This document shows, one piece after another, positions 37,891 through 46,707 of a stretch of DNA of 64,000 bases. Position 1 is the stretch's first letter, and each line of letters opens with the position of its first letter. A program made the position numbers and the translations under genes. The notes beneath the pieces are model-generated. The model was given only the letters and a program-made list of their open reading frames with translations. It was not told where the DNA came from and made no database searches. Source of the stretch: Nigerium massiliense (lineage in GTDB: Bacteria; Actinomycetota; Actinomycetes; Propionibacteriales; Propionibacteriaceae). The stretch spans positions 496,001 through 560,000 of the forward strand of contig NZ_CCYM01000003.1 of the NCBI RefSeq assembly GCF_000826085.1. Reading direction: 5' to 3'.

Positions 37891-38724
37891 TCACTCGTCT
37901 CGCTCGGACAGCTCGCCGCGGGCCACCACCACGGCGGGGCCGGTCAGCCAGGCCTGGCCGTCGGTCAGGTCGACCCGGACGCTGCCACCCGGCACCTGCA
38001 CCTCATAGGACGCCTCCGTGCGTCCCTGCACCGTGGCCATCGCCGCCGCCACCGCCACGGTCCCGGTGCCACAGGACAGTGTCTCGCCCACGCCACGCTC
38101 GAAGACGCGCATGCGCACGGCGTCGTCCGCGAGCACCTCGACGAACTCCAGGTTGGTGCCGCCGGGGAACCGCTCCGCCGGCGCCCAGTCCGGCATCGTG
38201 GCGAGGTCGAGTGCGGCCAGATCGTCGGCGTCGGTCAGGAACGTGACGGCGTGCGGGTTCCCCACGTCGACGGACCACGCCGGCCAGGAGGACCCGCCCA
38301 CGGTCACCGTGGTGTCCGTCGTCGACGAGACCGTCGGGCGGCCCATCCACAACCGGACGCGGCCGTCCGGCAGGAACGACCCCCGCCGGAGTCCGGCGCG
38401 GGTACCGAAGTCGACCACGTCGGCGTCCGCGGGGATCAGCCCCTCTTCGCGCAGGTAAAGCAGGAACACGCGGGCGCCGTTGCCGCACATCTCGGCCACC
38501 GAACCGTCGGCGTTGCGGTAGTCCATGAACCACGCGTCCGGGTCCCCGTCCCAGCCGTCGATGTGGCGGGCGCGGACGGCGCGGAGCACCCCGTCGCCGC
38601 CGATTCCGGCGCGCCGGTCGCACAGGAACCGCACCTGGGCGTCGCTGAGCCCGCGCTCGTCGTCGGGATCGACGAGCAGCACGAAGTCGTTCAGCGTGCC
38701 GTGTCCCTTGGCGAATTCGACCAT
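37891..38724 (-). CDS. dapF: Diaminopimelate epimerase
   Basis: A 277-residue enzyme converting LL- to meso-diaminopimelate for lysine and peptidoglycan. The two catalytic cysteines are Cys80 in MCGNGAR and Cys218 in SCGTGT; KGHGTLNDFVLL and GIGGDGVLR open the protein. ATG 38724 is supported by family alignment and by AAGACT ending 7 bases upstream. A GTGTCAGTG element 8 bases further upstream gives the promoter the layout of DNA-damage (PafBC-type) promoters. Confidence 0.95.
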   Translation of the reverse strand: MVEFAKGHGTLNDFVLLVDPDDERGLSDAQVRFLCDRRAGIGGDGVLRAVRARHIDGWDGDPDAWFMDYRNADGSVAEMCGNGARVFLLYLREEGLIPADADVVDFGTRAGLRRGSFLPDGRVRLWMGRPTVSSTTDTTVTVGGSSWPAWSVDVGNPHAVTFLTDADDLAALDLATMPDWAPAERFPGGTNLEFVEVLADDAVRMRVFERGVGETLSCGTGTVAVAAAMATVQGRTEASYEVQVPGGSVRVDLTDGQAWLTGPAVVVARGELSERDE

Positions 38725-38731
38725 GCGTACC

Positions 38732-38754
38732 AGTCTTCCACAGGCCACTGACAC
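38732..38754 (-). promoter_or_regulatory. RecA-NDp/PafBC-like promoter of dapF
   Basis: Minus strand: GTGTCAGTG (38746-38754), 8 bases, AAGACT (38732-38737), 7 bases, ATG. The 9-mer fits tTGTCRGtG except for its first base; the -10 differs from TAnnnT at one position. Confidence 0.5.
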
Positions 38755-38819
38755 TCTGACTGTGGACACCCAGCCGGGGCCGCGCGCAGCCGGGTGGCGC
38801 CGTTGGCCGGTGCCGACCG

Positions 38820-39752
38820 TCAGCTGCGGGCCAGCGCGTCGGCGACGATCTCCGCGACGAGACCGGGCCCGTTGGCCAGACGCCACTGGATGCGCGGGTC
38901 GCGGCGGAACCAACCCAGCTGCTTGCGCGCGAACCTGCGCGTCCCACGCTTGGTGGCCTGTTTCGCCTCCTCCTCGGTGAGCTCGCCGTCCAGGAACTGG
39001 AGTACCTGGCGGTAGCCCAGCGCGCGCGACGCCGTCCGCCCCTCGCGGAGCCCGCGCGGAACGAGGCCGCGCACCTCGTCGACCAAACCGGCCTCCCACA
39101 TCGCGTCCACGCGGGCGTCGATGCGTTCGTCCATGACCTCGCGGGGCAGGTCGAGGCCCCACTGGACGACGCCGGGAAGCAGGTACGTCCACGCGGGCAG
39201 GGTCGGGACGAACGACCCGGTCAGCTCGATGACCTCCAGCGCGCGGACGATCCGGCGGCCGTTCCCCGGCAGGATCTCGGCGGCCGCCTCAGGCGACGCC
39301 TCCCGTAGCCGGGCGTGCAGCGCTTCGGCGCCCACCCGCTCGAGCTCGGCCTCCCAGCGGGCCCGAACCTGCGGGTCCGTTCCGGGGAACTGGAAGTCGT
39401 CCAGCACTGCCCTCAGGTACAGCGCCGAACCTCCGACGACGAGCGGGATCGCGCCCCGACCCTGAGCCTCGGCGATCGCGGCGCGGGCGAGTGCCTGAAG
39501 ATCGGCCACGGACGCGGTCTGCGTCACGTCGAGGATGTCGATGAGGTGGTGCGGGACGCCCCCGCGCTCGGCCACGCTCGGCTTCGCGGTGCCGATGTCC
39601 ATGCCCCGGTAGACGAGCATCGAGTCGACGTTGACGATCTCCGCGGGCCGTCCGCACGCGATCAGTTCCTGCGCGACCGCCACGGCCAGGGACGACTTCC
39701 CGCTGGCGGTCGGCCCGTTGAGGGCCAGTATCGCTTCGGTCACAGCCGCCAT
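38820..39752 (-). CDS. miaA: tRNA dimethylallyltransferase
   Basis: A 310-residue enzyme that adds the isopentenyl group to A37 of tRNAs reading UNN codons. The P-loop is LNGPTASGKSSLAV (about 10-23), then VDSMLVYRGMDIGTAKPS and HHLIDILD (substrate-binding Asp/Ser region), and RRFARKQLGWFRRD near the C-terminus. ATG 39752 is preceded by GGGG and AAAGGA. The 95-bp gap to dapF holds the dapF promoter, so dapF can be transcribed independently. Confidence 0.95.
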   Translation of the reverse strand: MAAVTEAILALNGPTASGKSSLAVAVAQELIACGRPAEIVNVDSMLVYRGMDIGTAKPSVAERGGVPHHLIDILDVTQTASVADLQALARAAIAEAQGRGAIPLVVGGSALYLRAVLDDFQFPGTDPQVRARWEAELERVGAEALHARLREASPEAAAEILPGNGRRIVRALEVIELTGSFVPTLPAWTYLLPGVVQWGLDLPREVMDERIDARVDAMWEAGLVDEVRGLVPRGLREGRTASRALGYRQVLQFLDGELTEEEAKQATKRGTRRFARKQLGWFRRDPRIQWRLANGPGLVAEIVADALARS

Positions 39753-39770
39753 CTTGCCCCATCCTTTCGG

Positions 39771-39799
39771 TTGGCCTGAGCCTCGAGCACCGCTATACA
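39771..39799 (+). promoter_or_regulatory. Promoter of the MT0933-type small gene
   Basis: TTGGCC (39771-39776), 17-base spacer, TATACA (39794-39799), giving a leader of about 50 bases to ATG 39855. Confidence 0.55.
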
Positions 39800-39854
39800 A
39801 GACCTTGTGAGTCCGGGAACTCCGGTCGCCACACCCCGAAGAAAGGAGCCCATC

Positions 39855-40046
39855 ATGGGAATCTTCGACAAGGCCAAGGACATGTCGCAGGGTCACGAGG
39901 CCGAGACCGACGCCGCCCTCCAGCAGGGCGCTGACCGCGTCAACCAGGCCACCGGCGGAAAGTACGCCGATCAGGTCGAGAAGGGCCGCGCCGCCGCTGA
40001 CGCGCAGGTGGGCGACGAGGCCGGCAACCAGATGCCCCCTCAGTGA
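39855..40046 (+). CDS. Small MT0933-type antitoxin-like protein
   Basis: A 63-residue hydrophilic protein beginning MGIFDKAKDMSQGHEAETDAA with ATGGKYADQVEKGRAAAD, the pattern of the MT0933 family often labelled antitoxin (it also resembles CsbD-like stress proteins). No toxin gene is adjacent, so a stress-protein role is as likely. AAAGGAG lies 7 bases before ATG 39855, a good promoter precedes it and a strong hairpin follows, so it is an independent, probably well-expressed gene. Confidence 0.8.
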   Translation: MGIFDKAKDMSQGHEAETDAALQQGADRVNQATGGKYADQVEKGRAAADAQVGDEAGNQMPPQ

Positions 40047-40064
40047 CCTCGCACTCAACGCGAG

Positions 40065-40096
40065 CGAGGGCCGATCCCAGTCGGGGTCGGCCCTCG
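40065..40096 (+). terminator. Hairpin after the small MT0933-type gene
   Basis: CGAGGGCCGATCCC pairs with GGGGTCGGCCCTCG (14 bp, one G-T) around AGTC; TCGTCTCT follows. It may also limit transcription from miaB on the other strand. Confidence 0.75.
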
Positions 40097-40155
40097 TCGT
40101 CTCTGCGGCCGAGGGCGACCGGCCGAATGGCTCCGCTGCGTCAGCTGGCCGTCCG

Positions 40156-41637
40156 TCAGCCTGCGCGGCGGATGGGAAGGCCCAGGGAGACGGCGGGACG
40201 CCTGGTCGTCGCCACGCCGCCCGACCCGGTGGCGGCGGCCCACGCGTCACCGCCGCGGGTGCGGCGCAGGTTCGTCCAACCACCGTCGGCGTTCAGGTGG
40301 TGCGGCGCGGCGTAGGTGACCCTCACGTCGGCGATGTCGCCCGGCCGCGGCGCCTCGGCGCCCTCGGGGACGCCGACGTGCACGAGACGATTGTCCCGGG
40401 CCCGTCCCGAGACGCGGTTCGTGGCGACGTCTTTGCGCCCCTCACCGTCGGCGAACATCACTTCGACGCTCGTGCCGACCAGCCGCTGGTTCTCCTCCCA
40501 GGACAGTTCGCCGACGAGGTCGAGCAGGCGCTCGTAGCGGCGCTGCACGACCTCTTTGGGCACCTGATCGGGCATCGTCGCTGCCGGGGTGCCGGGCCGG
40601 ATGGAGTACTGGAACGTGAAGGCAGCTGAGAACCGCGACCGGCGGACGACGTCCAGGGTCGCCTCGAAGTCCTCCTCGGTCTCGCCGGGGAAGCCCACGA
40701 TGATGTCGGTGGTGATCGCCGCGTCGGGCATCGCAGCGCGGACGCGGTCGATGATGCCGAGGAACTTCTCGCTGCGATACGAGCGGCGCATCGCCCGCAG
40801 GATGCGGTCGGAACCCGACTGCAGCGGCATGTGCAGGCTCGGCATGACGTTGGGCGTCTCAGCCATCGCCTCGATGACATCGTCGGTGAAGGCGGCCGGG
40901 TGCGGAGAGGTGAACCGCACCCGCTCGAGCCCGTCGATGTCTCCGCACGCCCGCAGCAGCTTGCCGAAGGCAAGCCGATCGCCGAACTGAACCCCGTAGC
41001 TGTTCACGTTCTGCCCCAGCAGGGTGATCTCCTGCACGCCCTGGGAGACCAGCAGTTCGATCTCGGCGAGGATGTCGCCGGGGCGGCGGTCCTGCTCTTT
41101 GCCGCGCAGCGCGGGCACGATGCAGAACGTGCACGTGTTGTTGCAGCCGACGCTGATCGACACCCACGCCGAGTACGGCGAGTCGCGCCGGGTCGGCAGC
41201 GTTGACGGGAAGCGCGTGAGCGCCTCCTCGATCTCGACCTGCGATTCCTGCTCGACCCGCGCTCGTTCGAGCAGCACGGGCAGCGAGCCGATGTTGTGCG
41301 TGCCGAAGACGACGTCCACCCAGGGGGCACGGTTGAGGATCACGTCGCGATCCTTCTGCGCCATGCAGCCGCCCACGGCGATCTGCATGCCCGGGTGGCC
41401 CTGCTTGACCGGGCGCAAGTGCCCGAGGTTGCCGTAGAGCCGGTTGTCGGCGTTCTCGCGCACCGCGCACGTGTTGAACACGACGACGTCGGCCTCAGCG
41501 TCCTCGGCAGCGCGGCTGTAGCCGGCATCCTCCAGCAGCCCCGACAGGCGCTCGGAGTCGTGGACGTTCATCTGGCAGCCGTAGGTGATCACCTGGTAGG
41601 TGCGACCGGAGGCCGGCGAGGAGGCGGTGGCAGTCAT
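40156..41637 (-). CDS. miaB: tRNA-2-methylthio-N6-dimethylallyladenosine synthase
   Basis: A 493-residue radical-SAM methylthiotransferase acting on the MiaA product. The N-terminal domain has the auxiliary cluster cysteines (YGCQMN, NTCAVR, GGCMAQ), the radical-SAM motif is GCNNTCTFC, and a TRAM domain lies near 395-460. A Gly/Ala/Thr-rich tail of about 40 residues follows the TRAM domain. ATG 41637 has no Shine-Dalgarno; TACGAT lies 11 bases upstream. Downstream of recA-recX in the same direction. Confidence 0.95.
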   Translation of the reverse strand: MTATASSPASGRTYQVITYGCQMNVHDSERLSGLLEDAGYSRAAEDAEADVVVFNTCAVRENADNRLYGNLGHLRPVKQGHPGMQIAVGGCMAQKDRDVILNRAPWVDVVFGTHNIGSLPVLLERARVEQESQVEIEEALTRFPSTLPTRRDSPYSAWVSISVGCNNTCTFCIVPALRGKEQDRRPGDILAEIELLVSQGVQEITLLGQNVNSYGVQFGDRLAFGKLLRACGDIDGLERVRFTSPHPAAFTDDVIEAMAETPNVMPSLHMPLQSGSDRILRAMRRSYRSEKFLGIIDRVRAAMPDAAITTDIIVGFPGETEEDFEATLDVVRRSRFSAAFTFQYSIRPGTPAATMPDQVPKEVVQRRYERLLDLVGELSWEENQRLVGTSVEVMFADGEGRKDVATNRVSGRARDNRLVHVGVPEGAEAPRPGDIADVRVTYAAPHHLNADGGWTNLRRTRGGDAWAAATGSGGVATTRRPAVSLGLPIRRAG

Positions 41638-41675
41638 AACGGTCAACCATCGTACCGGGCGCCCGGCGCCTCGAA

Positions 41676-42218
41676 TCACCCGAGTTCGTCGTCGGGCTGG
41701 TCCCCCGTCACCTCGCGGTAGACGCGGTGCGACACCGCCGAGGAGAAGCCGCGCCGCGCGAGCGCTCCCATGAGCCGCCGGTAGCGAACCGCCGGCTCGA
41801 GTTTGGCCAGCCCGGCTGCCTTGCGCCGACCGTACGCGAGGGCGGCCGCGTAGTCGTCAGCCTCGCCCACCTCGGACAACGCCTCGTCGACGATGTCGCC
41901 GTCGACACCTTTGTGCCGCAGTTCCTGCCGCAGGACGCGCCGCGACTTCATGCGCCGCTGTTGGCCTTCCACCCATTGCTCCGCGAAGGCAGCGTCGTCG
42001 ACCAGACCGAGTTCGGTGAACCGATCCAACACCTGGCGCCCCGCCTCGTGCGGGACGCCCTTCTTGGCGAGGGCGCGCTCCAGCTCATCGCGGGTGCGGG
42101 CCCGAACGTCGAGCTGGCGCAACACGATCTCGCGGGCGACCGCGACGGGATCGGCAGGCGGCTGATCGCCGACCAGGTCGGCCGGCTCCTCACGGCCGCG
42201 CCGCTGACGTGCCGCCAT
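41676..42218 (-). CDS. recX: Regulatory protein RecX
   Basis: A 180-residue all-helical RecX, which caps and inhibits RecA filaments. [27 protein letters not shown] and [17 protein letters not shown] are the typical tandem three-helix motifs. The ATG begins 3 bases after the recA stop, with no separate ribosome site beyond the recA end, so expression is coupled to recA. The N-terminal 25 residues are charged and variable. Confidence 0.93.
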   Translation of the reverse strand: MAARQRRGREEPADLVGDQPPADPVAVAREIVLRQLDVRARTRDELERALAKKGVPHEAGRQVLDRFTELGLVDDAAFAEQWVEGQQRRMKSRRVLRQELRHKGVDGDIVDEALSEVGEADDYAAALAYGRRKAAGLAKLEPAVRYRRLMGALARRGFSSAVSHRVYREVTGDQPDDELG

Positions 42219-42221
42219 CGA

Positions 42222-43292
42222 TCAGAACACCACCTCGCCGGTCTCGGGATCGATGCCCTCAGGCACGCCCCCCTCGGCCTTCCCCTGCGTGTCCGGCTCC
42301 GCGTCGAGCCCGCGTGCGGTGCGGATGCGTCGCTCGATCTCGTTGGCGACCTCGGGGTTGTTCTTCAGGTAGGTGCGAGCGTTCTCCTTGCCCTGGCCGA
42401 GCTGGTCGCTCTCGTAGGTGAACCAGGCGCCGGCCTTGCGGATGACGCCGGCTTCCACGCCGAGGTCGATGATGCTGCCCTCGCGGCTGATGCCCTGGCC
42501 GTACAAGATGTCGAACTCCGCCTGCTTGAACGGCGGGGCGACCTTGTTCTTCACGACCTTGACCCGAGTGCGGTTGCCGACCATGTCGCTGCCGTCCTTC
42601 AGCGTCTCGATGCGGCGCACGTCGAGCCGGACCGACGCGTAGAACTTCAGAGCCTTGCCACCGGTGGTGGTCTCGGGCGACCCGAACATGACGCCGATCT
42701 TCTCGCGCAACTGGTTGATGAAGATCGCCGTGGTGTTGGCGCTGGACAGGGCGCCAGTCATCTTCCGCAGCGCCTGGCTCATCAGCCGGGCCTGGAGGCC
42801 GACGTGGCTGTCGCCCATCTCGCCCTCGATCTCGGCGCGCGGCGTCAGCGCGGCCACCGAGTCGATGACGATGAGGCTCAGCGCGCCGGAGCGCACCAGC
42901 ATGTCGGCGATCTCGAGAGCCTGCTCGCCGTTGTCGGGCTGGCTGACCAGCAGCGCGTCCGTGTCGACGCCCAGCTTGGCCGCGTACTCCGGGTCGAGCG
43001 CATGCTCGGCGTCGATGAACGCGCAGATGCCGCCCTCGGCCTGCGCGTTGGCGATCGCGTGGAGTGCCACGGTGGTCTTACCGCTGGACTCGGGGCCGTA
43101 GATCTCGACGACGCGCCCCCGCGGCAGACCGCCGATGCCGAGCGCGATATCGAGCGCGACCGAGCCGGTGGGGATGACCTCCATGGGCTGCGCGGTGCGC
43201 TCGCCGAGGCGCATCACCGAACCCTTGCCGTGCGACTTCTCGATCTGTGCGAGCGCCGCCTCGAGCGCCTTGGTGCGATCGGCTACCGCCAT
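42222..43292 (-). CDS. recA: Recombinase RecA
   Basis: A 356-residue RecA that forms filaments on single-stranded DNA, drives strand exchange and activates LexA cleavage. Walker A is GPESSGKTT (about 66-74), Walker [11 protein letters not shown], loop L1 [24 protein letters not shown], loop L2 near [27 protein letters not shown] precedes ATG 43292. Upstream lie an SOS box and a possible damage-responsive LexA-independent promoter, so recA probably has dual control as in mycobacteria. Confidence 0.97.
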   Translation of the reverse strand: MAVADRTKALEAALAQIEKSHGKGSVMRLGERTAQPMEVIPTGSVALDIALGIGGLPRGRVVEIYGPESSGKTTVALHAIANAQAEGGICAFIDAEHALDPEYAAKLGVDTDALLVSQPDNGEQALEIADMLVRSGALSLIVIDSVAALTPRAEIEGEMGDSHVGLQARLMSQALRKMTGALSSANTTAIFINQLREKIGVMFGSPETTTGGKALKFYASVRLDVRRIETLKDGSDMVGNRTRVKVVKNKVAPPFKQAEFDILYGQGISREGSIIDLGVEAGVIRKAGAWFTYESDQLGQGKENARTYLKNNPEVANEIERRIRTARGLDAEPDTQGKAEGGVPEGIDPETGEVVF

Positions 43293-43346
43293 GTCCGTGT
43301 CCTTCCTTCAGGATCGTCTTCGCGATGCTCCGCACCGCCAACCACC

Positions 43347-43369
43347 ACGATAGGAATCGGCTCCGACAT
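43347..43369 (-). promoter_or_regulatory. Weak RecA-NDp/PafBC-like promoter of recA
   Basis: Minus strand ATGTCGGAG (43361-43369), exactly 8 bases, TATCGT (43347-43352). Seven of nine positions of tTGTCRGtG and the TAnnnT hexamer fit. Confidence 0.4.
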
Positions 43370-43432
43370 TTTTTCAGCGCCCTGGCGCCTGTGGATGACC
43401 GCGTCCCTTAGATCGCGACGCAGACAAGACTA

Positions 43433-43448
43433 CCGAACACGTGTTCGA
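43433..43448. promoter_or_regulatory. SOS (LexA) box of recA
   Basis: CCGAACACGTGTTCGA matches the LexA consensus at all but the first base, about 140 bases upstream of recA on the minus strand. Confidence 0.85.
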
Positions 43449-43487
43449 ACAGAACACGACACGCCCGCGTGTCGTCGCGGTTGGGTG

Positions 43488-43682
43488 TCAGCGCTCGCGG
43501 GCCGGGAGTTCCAACGCCTCCCAGGCGGCCCGCCAGACATCCTTGGCGGGCACACCCGCCTCCAGCGCCTCCAGCACCGTGCGGCTGCCGAGCGCCTCGA
43601 GTTGCGTCATCTCCGCCCAGGAGCGTGCGTACCCGTCACCGAGATGCGCCGTGAGCCGGCGCCACAGTTCGACCTCCCGCAC
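43488..43682 (-). CDS. DUF3046 family small protein
   Basis: A 64-residue protein read from GTG 43682 (REVELWRRLTAHLGDGYARSWAEM) with the family end ALEAGVPAKDVWRAAWEALELP. DUF3046 proteins are conserved between clgR and recA in actinobacteria; function unknown. It starts 4 bases after the clgR stop and is probably cotranscribed and coupled with it. GGGTG-like purines at the clgR end may serve as a ribosome site. Confidence 0.85.
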   Translation of the reverse strand: MREVELWRRLTAHLGDGYARSWAEMTQLEALGSRTVLEALEAGVPAKDVWRAAWEALELPARER

Positions 43683-43686
43683 GGAA

Positions 43687-43986
43687 TCAGGCGGCGGCCG
43701 CGGCGCCCACGGGCAGGCGGGTGACCTTCTCCAACGCGTCCACCTTGTCGCTGACAAGGCGCAGCACGTCGCCCAGCGACACATCGAGGGCGCCGCAGAT
43801 CGCGTTGAGCAGCTCGCTCGACGCTTCCTTCTGCCCGCGCTCGACTTCCGACAGGTATCCCAGGCTCACCCGGGCGGCCGCGCTGACCTCGCGCAGCGTC
43901 ATCGCCGCGGACATGCGAAGCTCGCGCAACGTCTGCCCCAGCAGTTCGCGCATCAGGATCTGCTTCACCTGCACCTCGGGATTCAT
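43687..43986 (-). CDS. clgR: ClgR-type XRE transcriptional regulator
   Basis: A 99-residue helix-turn-helix protein: [41 protein letters not shown] is the nearly invariant ClgR core. ClgR activates clpP, clpC and related proteolysis genes in actinobacteria and is itself a Clp substrate. Its C-terminus ends LPVGAAAAA, resembling a degron. ATG 43986 is chosen because TAGAGT ends 7 bases upstream (leaderless type). A second, SigH/SigR-like promoter lies about 60 bases further up. Confidence 0.92.
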   Translation of the reverse strand: MNPEVQVKQILMRELLGQTLRELRMSAAMTLREVSAAARVSLGYLSEVERGQKEASSELLNAICGALDVSLGDVLRLVSDKVDALEKVTRLPVGAAAAA

Positions 43987-44045
43987 GGATTGGACTCTAC
44001 TCATGGTCGGGGCAGCGGTTTCTTGACCGCGCCATTCGGGAACAC

Positions 44046-44072
44046 AACACCGAAAAGCCTCTGGGTGTTCCC
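44046..44072 (-). promoter_or_regulatory. SigH/SigR-type promoter upstream of clgR
   Basis: Minus strand GGGAAC (44067-44072), 18 bases, GTT (44046-44048). Same spacing as the DUF7455 promoter. The element lies in a 9-bp inverted repeat (44037-44045 / 44065-44073) that could also end transcription from the pncC gene. Confidence 0.55.
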
Positions 44073-44088
44073 GCTCGGGTCGGCGTCC

Positions 44089-44598
44089 TCAGACCGGCGA
44101 GATGGCGCGCAGCAGCATCTGCAGCGCGGTCTCGACCGTCTGGGTGCGCACCGCGTCCCGGTCGCCCGCCAGCTCGTAGCGCTCGCTCAGCGCGAAGGGC
44201 GGCATGGACGCCGTCCGCGGCCCGATGACGCTGATGAACACCTCACCGGGCTCGTGGCCGTCCTGCGGCGTCGGGCCGGCCACGCCGGTCACCGCCACCG
44301 ACCAGTCGGCCCCCGTGAGCTCCTGGGCCCCGAGCGCCATCCCGGCGGCCACCTCGCCGCTGACGACGGTGTGCGCTTCGATGTCGTTCTCGTCCACGTC
44401 CAGCATCGTCGACTTCATCGTGCTGTCGTACGCGATGAACCCACCCAGGTAGACCGCCGACGCGCCCGGCACGCTGGTGATCGTCGCCCCGAGGAGCCCG
44501 CCGGTCAGCGACTCCGCGGTGCACAGCTTCAGGTCGCGGCTCGTCAGCGTCTTCACCAGGCGCGTGGCCGTGTCCGGGGACTGCTTCGACTCCGTCAC
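44089..44598 (-). CDS. pncC: CinA-family nicotinamide-nucleotide amidase
   Basis: A 169-residue stand-alone CinA C-terminal domain that deamidates nicotinamide mononucleotide to nicotinate mononucleotide. LKLCTAESLTGGLLGATITSVPGASAVYLGGFIAYDSTMKSTMLDV is the diagnostic block with the catalytic Ser region, and VAVTGVAGP follows. The ATG overlaps the pgsA stop (ATGA). It is the last gene of rimO-pgsA-pncC; this order ahead of clgR-recA is typical for actinobacteria. Confidence 0.93.
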   Translation of the reverse strand: MTESKQSPDTATRLVKTLTSRDLKLCTAESLTGGLLGATITSVPGASAVYLGGFIAYDSTMKSTMLDVDENDIEAHTVVSGEVAAGMALGAQELTGADWSVAVTGVAGPTPQDGHEPGEVFISVIGPRTASMPPFALSERYELAGDRDAVRTQTVETALQMLLRAISPV

Positions 44599-45200
44599 GA
44601 TTCCTCCTTGGGGTGCTCCGCGAGATACGAGTTACGCAGCCGGCTGGCCTCCCGCAGGTAGTCCAGACCGGTCAGGATGGTGAGGACGAAGGCGGCGATC
44701 ATGAGGATCCACGCGATGACGACCCACCACATCGGCATGAACTGCAGGCCGGGGATGAACATGGCGAGCGCCACCGACTGGACCACGGTCTTGAGCTTGC
44801 CGCCGCGGTTGGCGGCCATGACCCCGTACTTGATGATGGCCCAGCGCAGGACGGTGATGCCCCACTCCCGCACGAGGATCAGGATCGTGATCCACCACGG
44901 CAGCTCGGCGAGGATGCTCAGCCCGATGAACGCCATGCCGGTGAGCGCCTTGTCGGCGATCGGATCCCACAGCTTGCCGAAGTTCGTGACGAGGTTGTAC
45001 TTGCGAGCGATGCGCCCGTCGGCGGCGTCCGTCAGGATCGCCAGGATGAACACCGCGTTCGCCCACCAGCGCATCGCCGGGTCGGCCGGGTACGCCAGCA
45101 GCAGCCAGGCGAACAGGGGCACCATCACCAGGCGGAGCGCGGTCAGGACGTTCGGCACGTTCCAATTGCTCGGTTTGCGCGCGGGATCGGCGGTGGTCAT
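44595..45200 (-). CDS. pgsA: CDP-diacylglycerol-glycerol-3-phosphate 3-phosphatidyltransferase
   Basis: A 201-residue membrane enzyme making phosphatidylglycerophosphate, the precursor of phosphatidylglycerol and cardiolipin. The CDP-alcohol phosphotransferase motif is complete: [27 protein letters not shown] (two Asp pairs binding Mg2+). About five transmembrane helices. The ATG overlaps the rimO stop by 4 bases, so it is coupled. Confidence 0.93.
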   Translation of the reverse strand: MTTADPARKPSNWNVPNVLTALRLVMVPLFAWLLLAYPADPAMRWWANAVFILAILTDAADGRIARKYNLVTNFGKLWDPIADKALTGMAFIGLSILAELPWWITILILVREWGITVLRWAIIKYGVMAANRGGKLKTVVQSVALAMFIPGLQFMPMWWVVIAWILMIAAFVLTILTGLDYLREASRLRNSYLAEHPKEES

Positions 45201-46639
45201 GCGCCCTCCTCCTCTGCGATGAGGTCAACGCCCTCGGTCATGGTGACCCTACCCCAGACCATGTCGCCCACGGCGAGGACGCCACGGTCGTCCGGAATGA
45301 TCGTGGCGCCGTCGACCTCGGGACCCTGATGCGCGGCGCGGCCGATCGCACGGCCGTCCTCGACCGCCTCGACCAGCACCCGGACGCGCTCGCCGATCCG
45401 CTCCTCGGCGCGCTGCTCCACCAACTCGGTGGCCAGGTCGTTGAGCCGCTCGTAGCGCTCGGCGATGACGTCGTCGGCCACATGGTCCGGCAGCCCGACG
45501 CCCTCGGTGCCCTCCTCGTCGGAATAGGCGAAAACGCCCAGGGCGTCCAGTCGCGCCCGCTGCACGAAGTCGCTCAGCACGGCGACGTCCTCCTCGGTCT
45601 CTCCTGGGAAGCCCACGATGACGTTGCTGCGGACGCCCGCGAGCGGCGCCTTGTCCCGGATCGACTCCAGCAGGCCCAGGAACGACTCCGCATCGCCGTA
45701 CCGGCGCATCCGGCGGAGCACGGGCCCGCTGGCGTGCTGGAAAGACAGGTCGAAGTAGGGCACGACGCGCTCCAGCGACGTCATCGCCTCGATGGTGCCC
45801 GGCTTGATCTCGGCGGGCTGCAGGTACGACACCCGGATCCACTCCAGCCCGTCCACGTCGTTGAGCGCGCGCAGCAGCCGCGGCAGCGCCGCGGGATCCT
45901 GGAGATCCTTGCCGTAGGACGACGTGTTCTCCGAGACCAGGAACACCTCCTTGACGCCCTGGGTGACGAGCCAGCGTGCCTCCTCGACGATCTCGTCGGC
46001 GGGCCGCGACAGGAACGAGCCGCGGAACGCCGGGATGGCGCAGAACGCGCACCGCCGGTCGCAGCCCGAGGCGATCTTCACCGGGGCGGACGGGCCGCCA
46101 CCCAGCCGACGCCGCACGGCGCGCGGCCCGGACGCCGGCGCTACGCCCGCGGGGAGGTCGGGTGCTTGGGCGAGCCCCGGCACGACGACGCCCTGGGCGG
46201 CCGCCGGACGCGACGCCGGGGCCAGCGGCAGCAGGCGGCGCCGGTCGGAGGGTGTGTGGGCGTCCAGGTGCTCGCCGGCCATGATCGAACGCAGCTTGGC
46301 GTCGATGGTGGTGTAGTCGTCGAAGCCGAGCACGGCGTCCGCCTCGGGCAGCGCCTCGGCGAGTTCGGCGCCATACCTCTCGGCCATGCAGCCCACGGCC
46401 ACGACGCGCTGGGTGACGCCGCCGTCCTTGAGGTCGGCGGCCGCCAGCAGGGTGTCGATCGAGTCCTTCTTCGCCGACTCGATGAAGCCGCAGGTGTTCA
46501 CGACGATCGCCTCGGCGTCGTCCGGCTCGCCGACCAGACGGAAGCCGCCCGCCTCGAGACGCCCGGCGAGTTCTTCGGAGTCGACCTCGTTGCGGGCGCA
46601 GCCCAGCGAAACGACGTGCACGGTGGTCAGGTCAGTCAC
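45197..46639 (-). CDS. rimO: Ribosomal protein S12 methylthiotransferase RimO
   Basis: A 480-residue radical-SAM enzyme that methylthiolates Asp of ribosomal protein S12. [29 protein letters not shown] and VGCMAERYG are the N-terminal cluster motifs; CDRRCAFC is the radical-SAM site, followed by RGSFLSRP; a TRAM domain ends it. An Ala/Pro-rich linker of about 45 residues precedes the radical-SAM site. The start is GTG 46639 with TAGATT ending 6 bases upstream (leaderless type). Divergent from the aminotransferase gene, 68 bp away. Confidence 0.95.
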   Translation of the reverse strand: MTDLTTVHVVSLGCARNEVDSEELAGRLEAGGFRLVGEPDDAEAIVVNTCGFIESAKKDSIDTLLAAADLKDGGVTQRVVAVGCMAERYGAELAEALPEADAVLGFDDYTTIDAKLRSIMAGEHLDAHTPSDRRRLLPLAPASRPAAAQGVVVPGLAQAPDLPAGVAPASGPRAVRRRLGGGPSAPVKIASGCDRRCAFCAIPAFRGSFLSRPADEIVEEARWLVTQGVKEVFLVSENTSSYGKDLQDPAALPRLLRALNDVDGLEWIRVSYLQPAEIKPGTIEAMTSLERVVPYFDLSFQHASGPVLRRMRRYGDAESFLGLLESIRDKAPLAGVRSNVIVGFPGETEEDVAVLSDFVQRARLDALGVFAYSDEEGTEGVGLPDHVADDVIAERYERLNDLATELVEQRAEERIGERVRVLVEAVEDGRAIGRAAHQGPEVDGATIIPDDRGVLAVGDMVWGRVTMTEGVDLIAEEEGA

Positions 46640-46707
46640 CGATTCAATCTAGCTCAGCACGGCGCCCGCTCCGCGGCGCGCTCCCACGCGTGTGGAACAA
46701 TCGCGGC

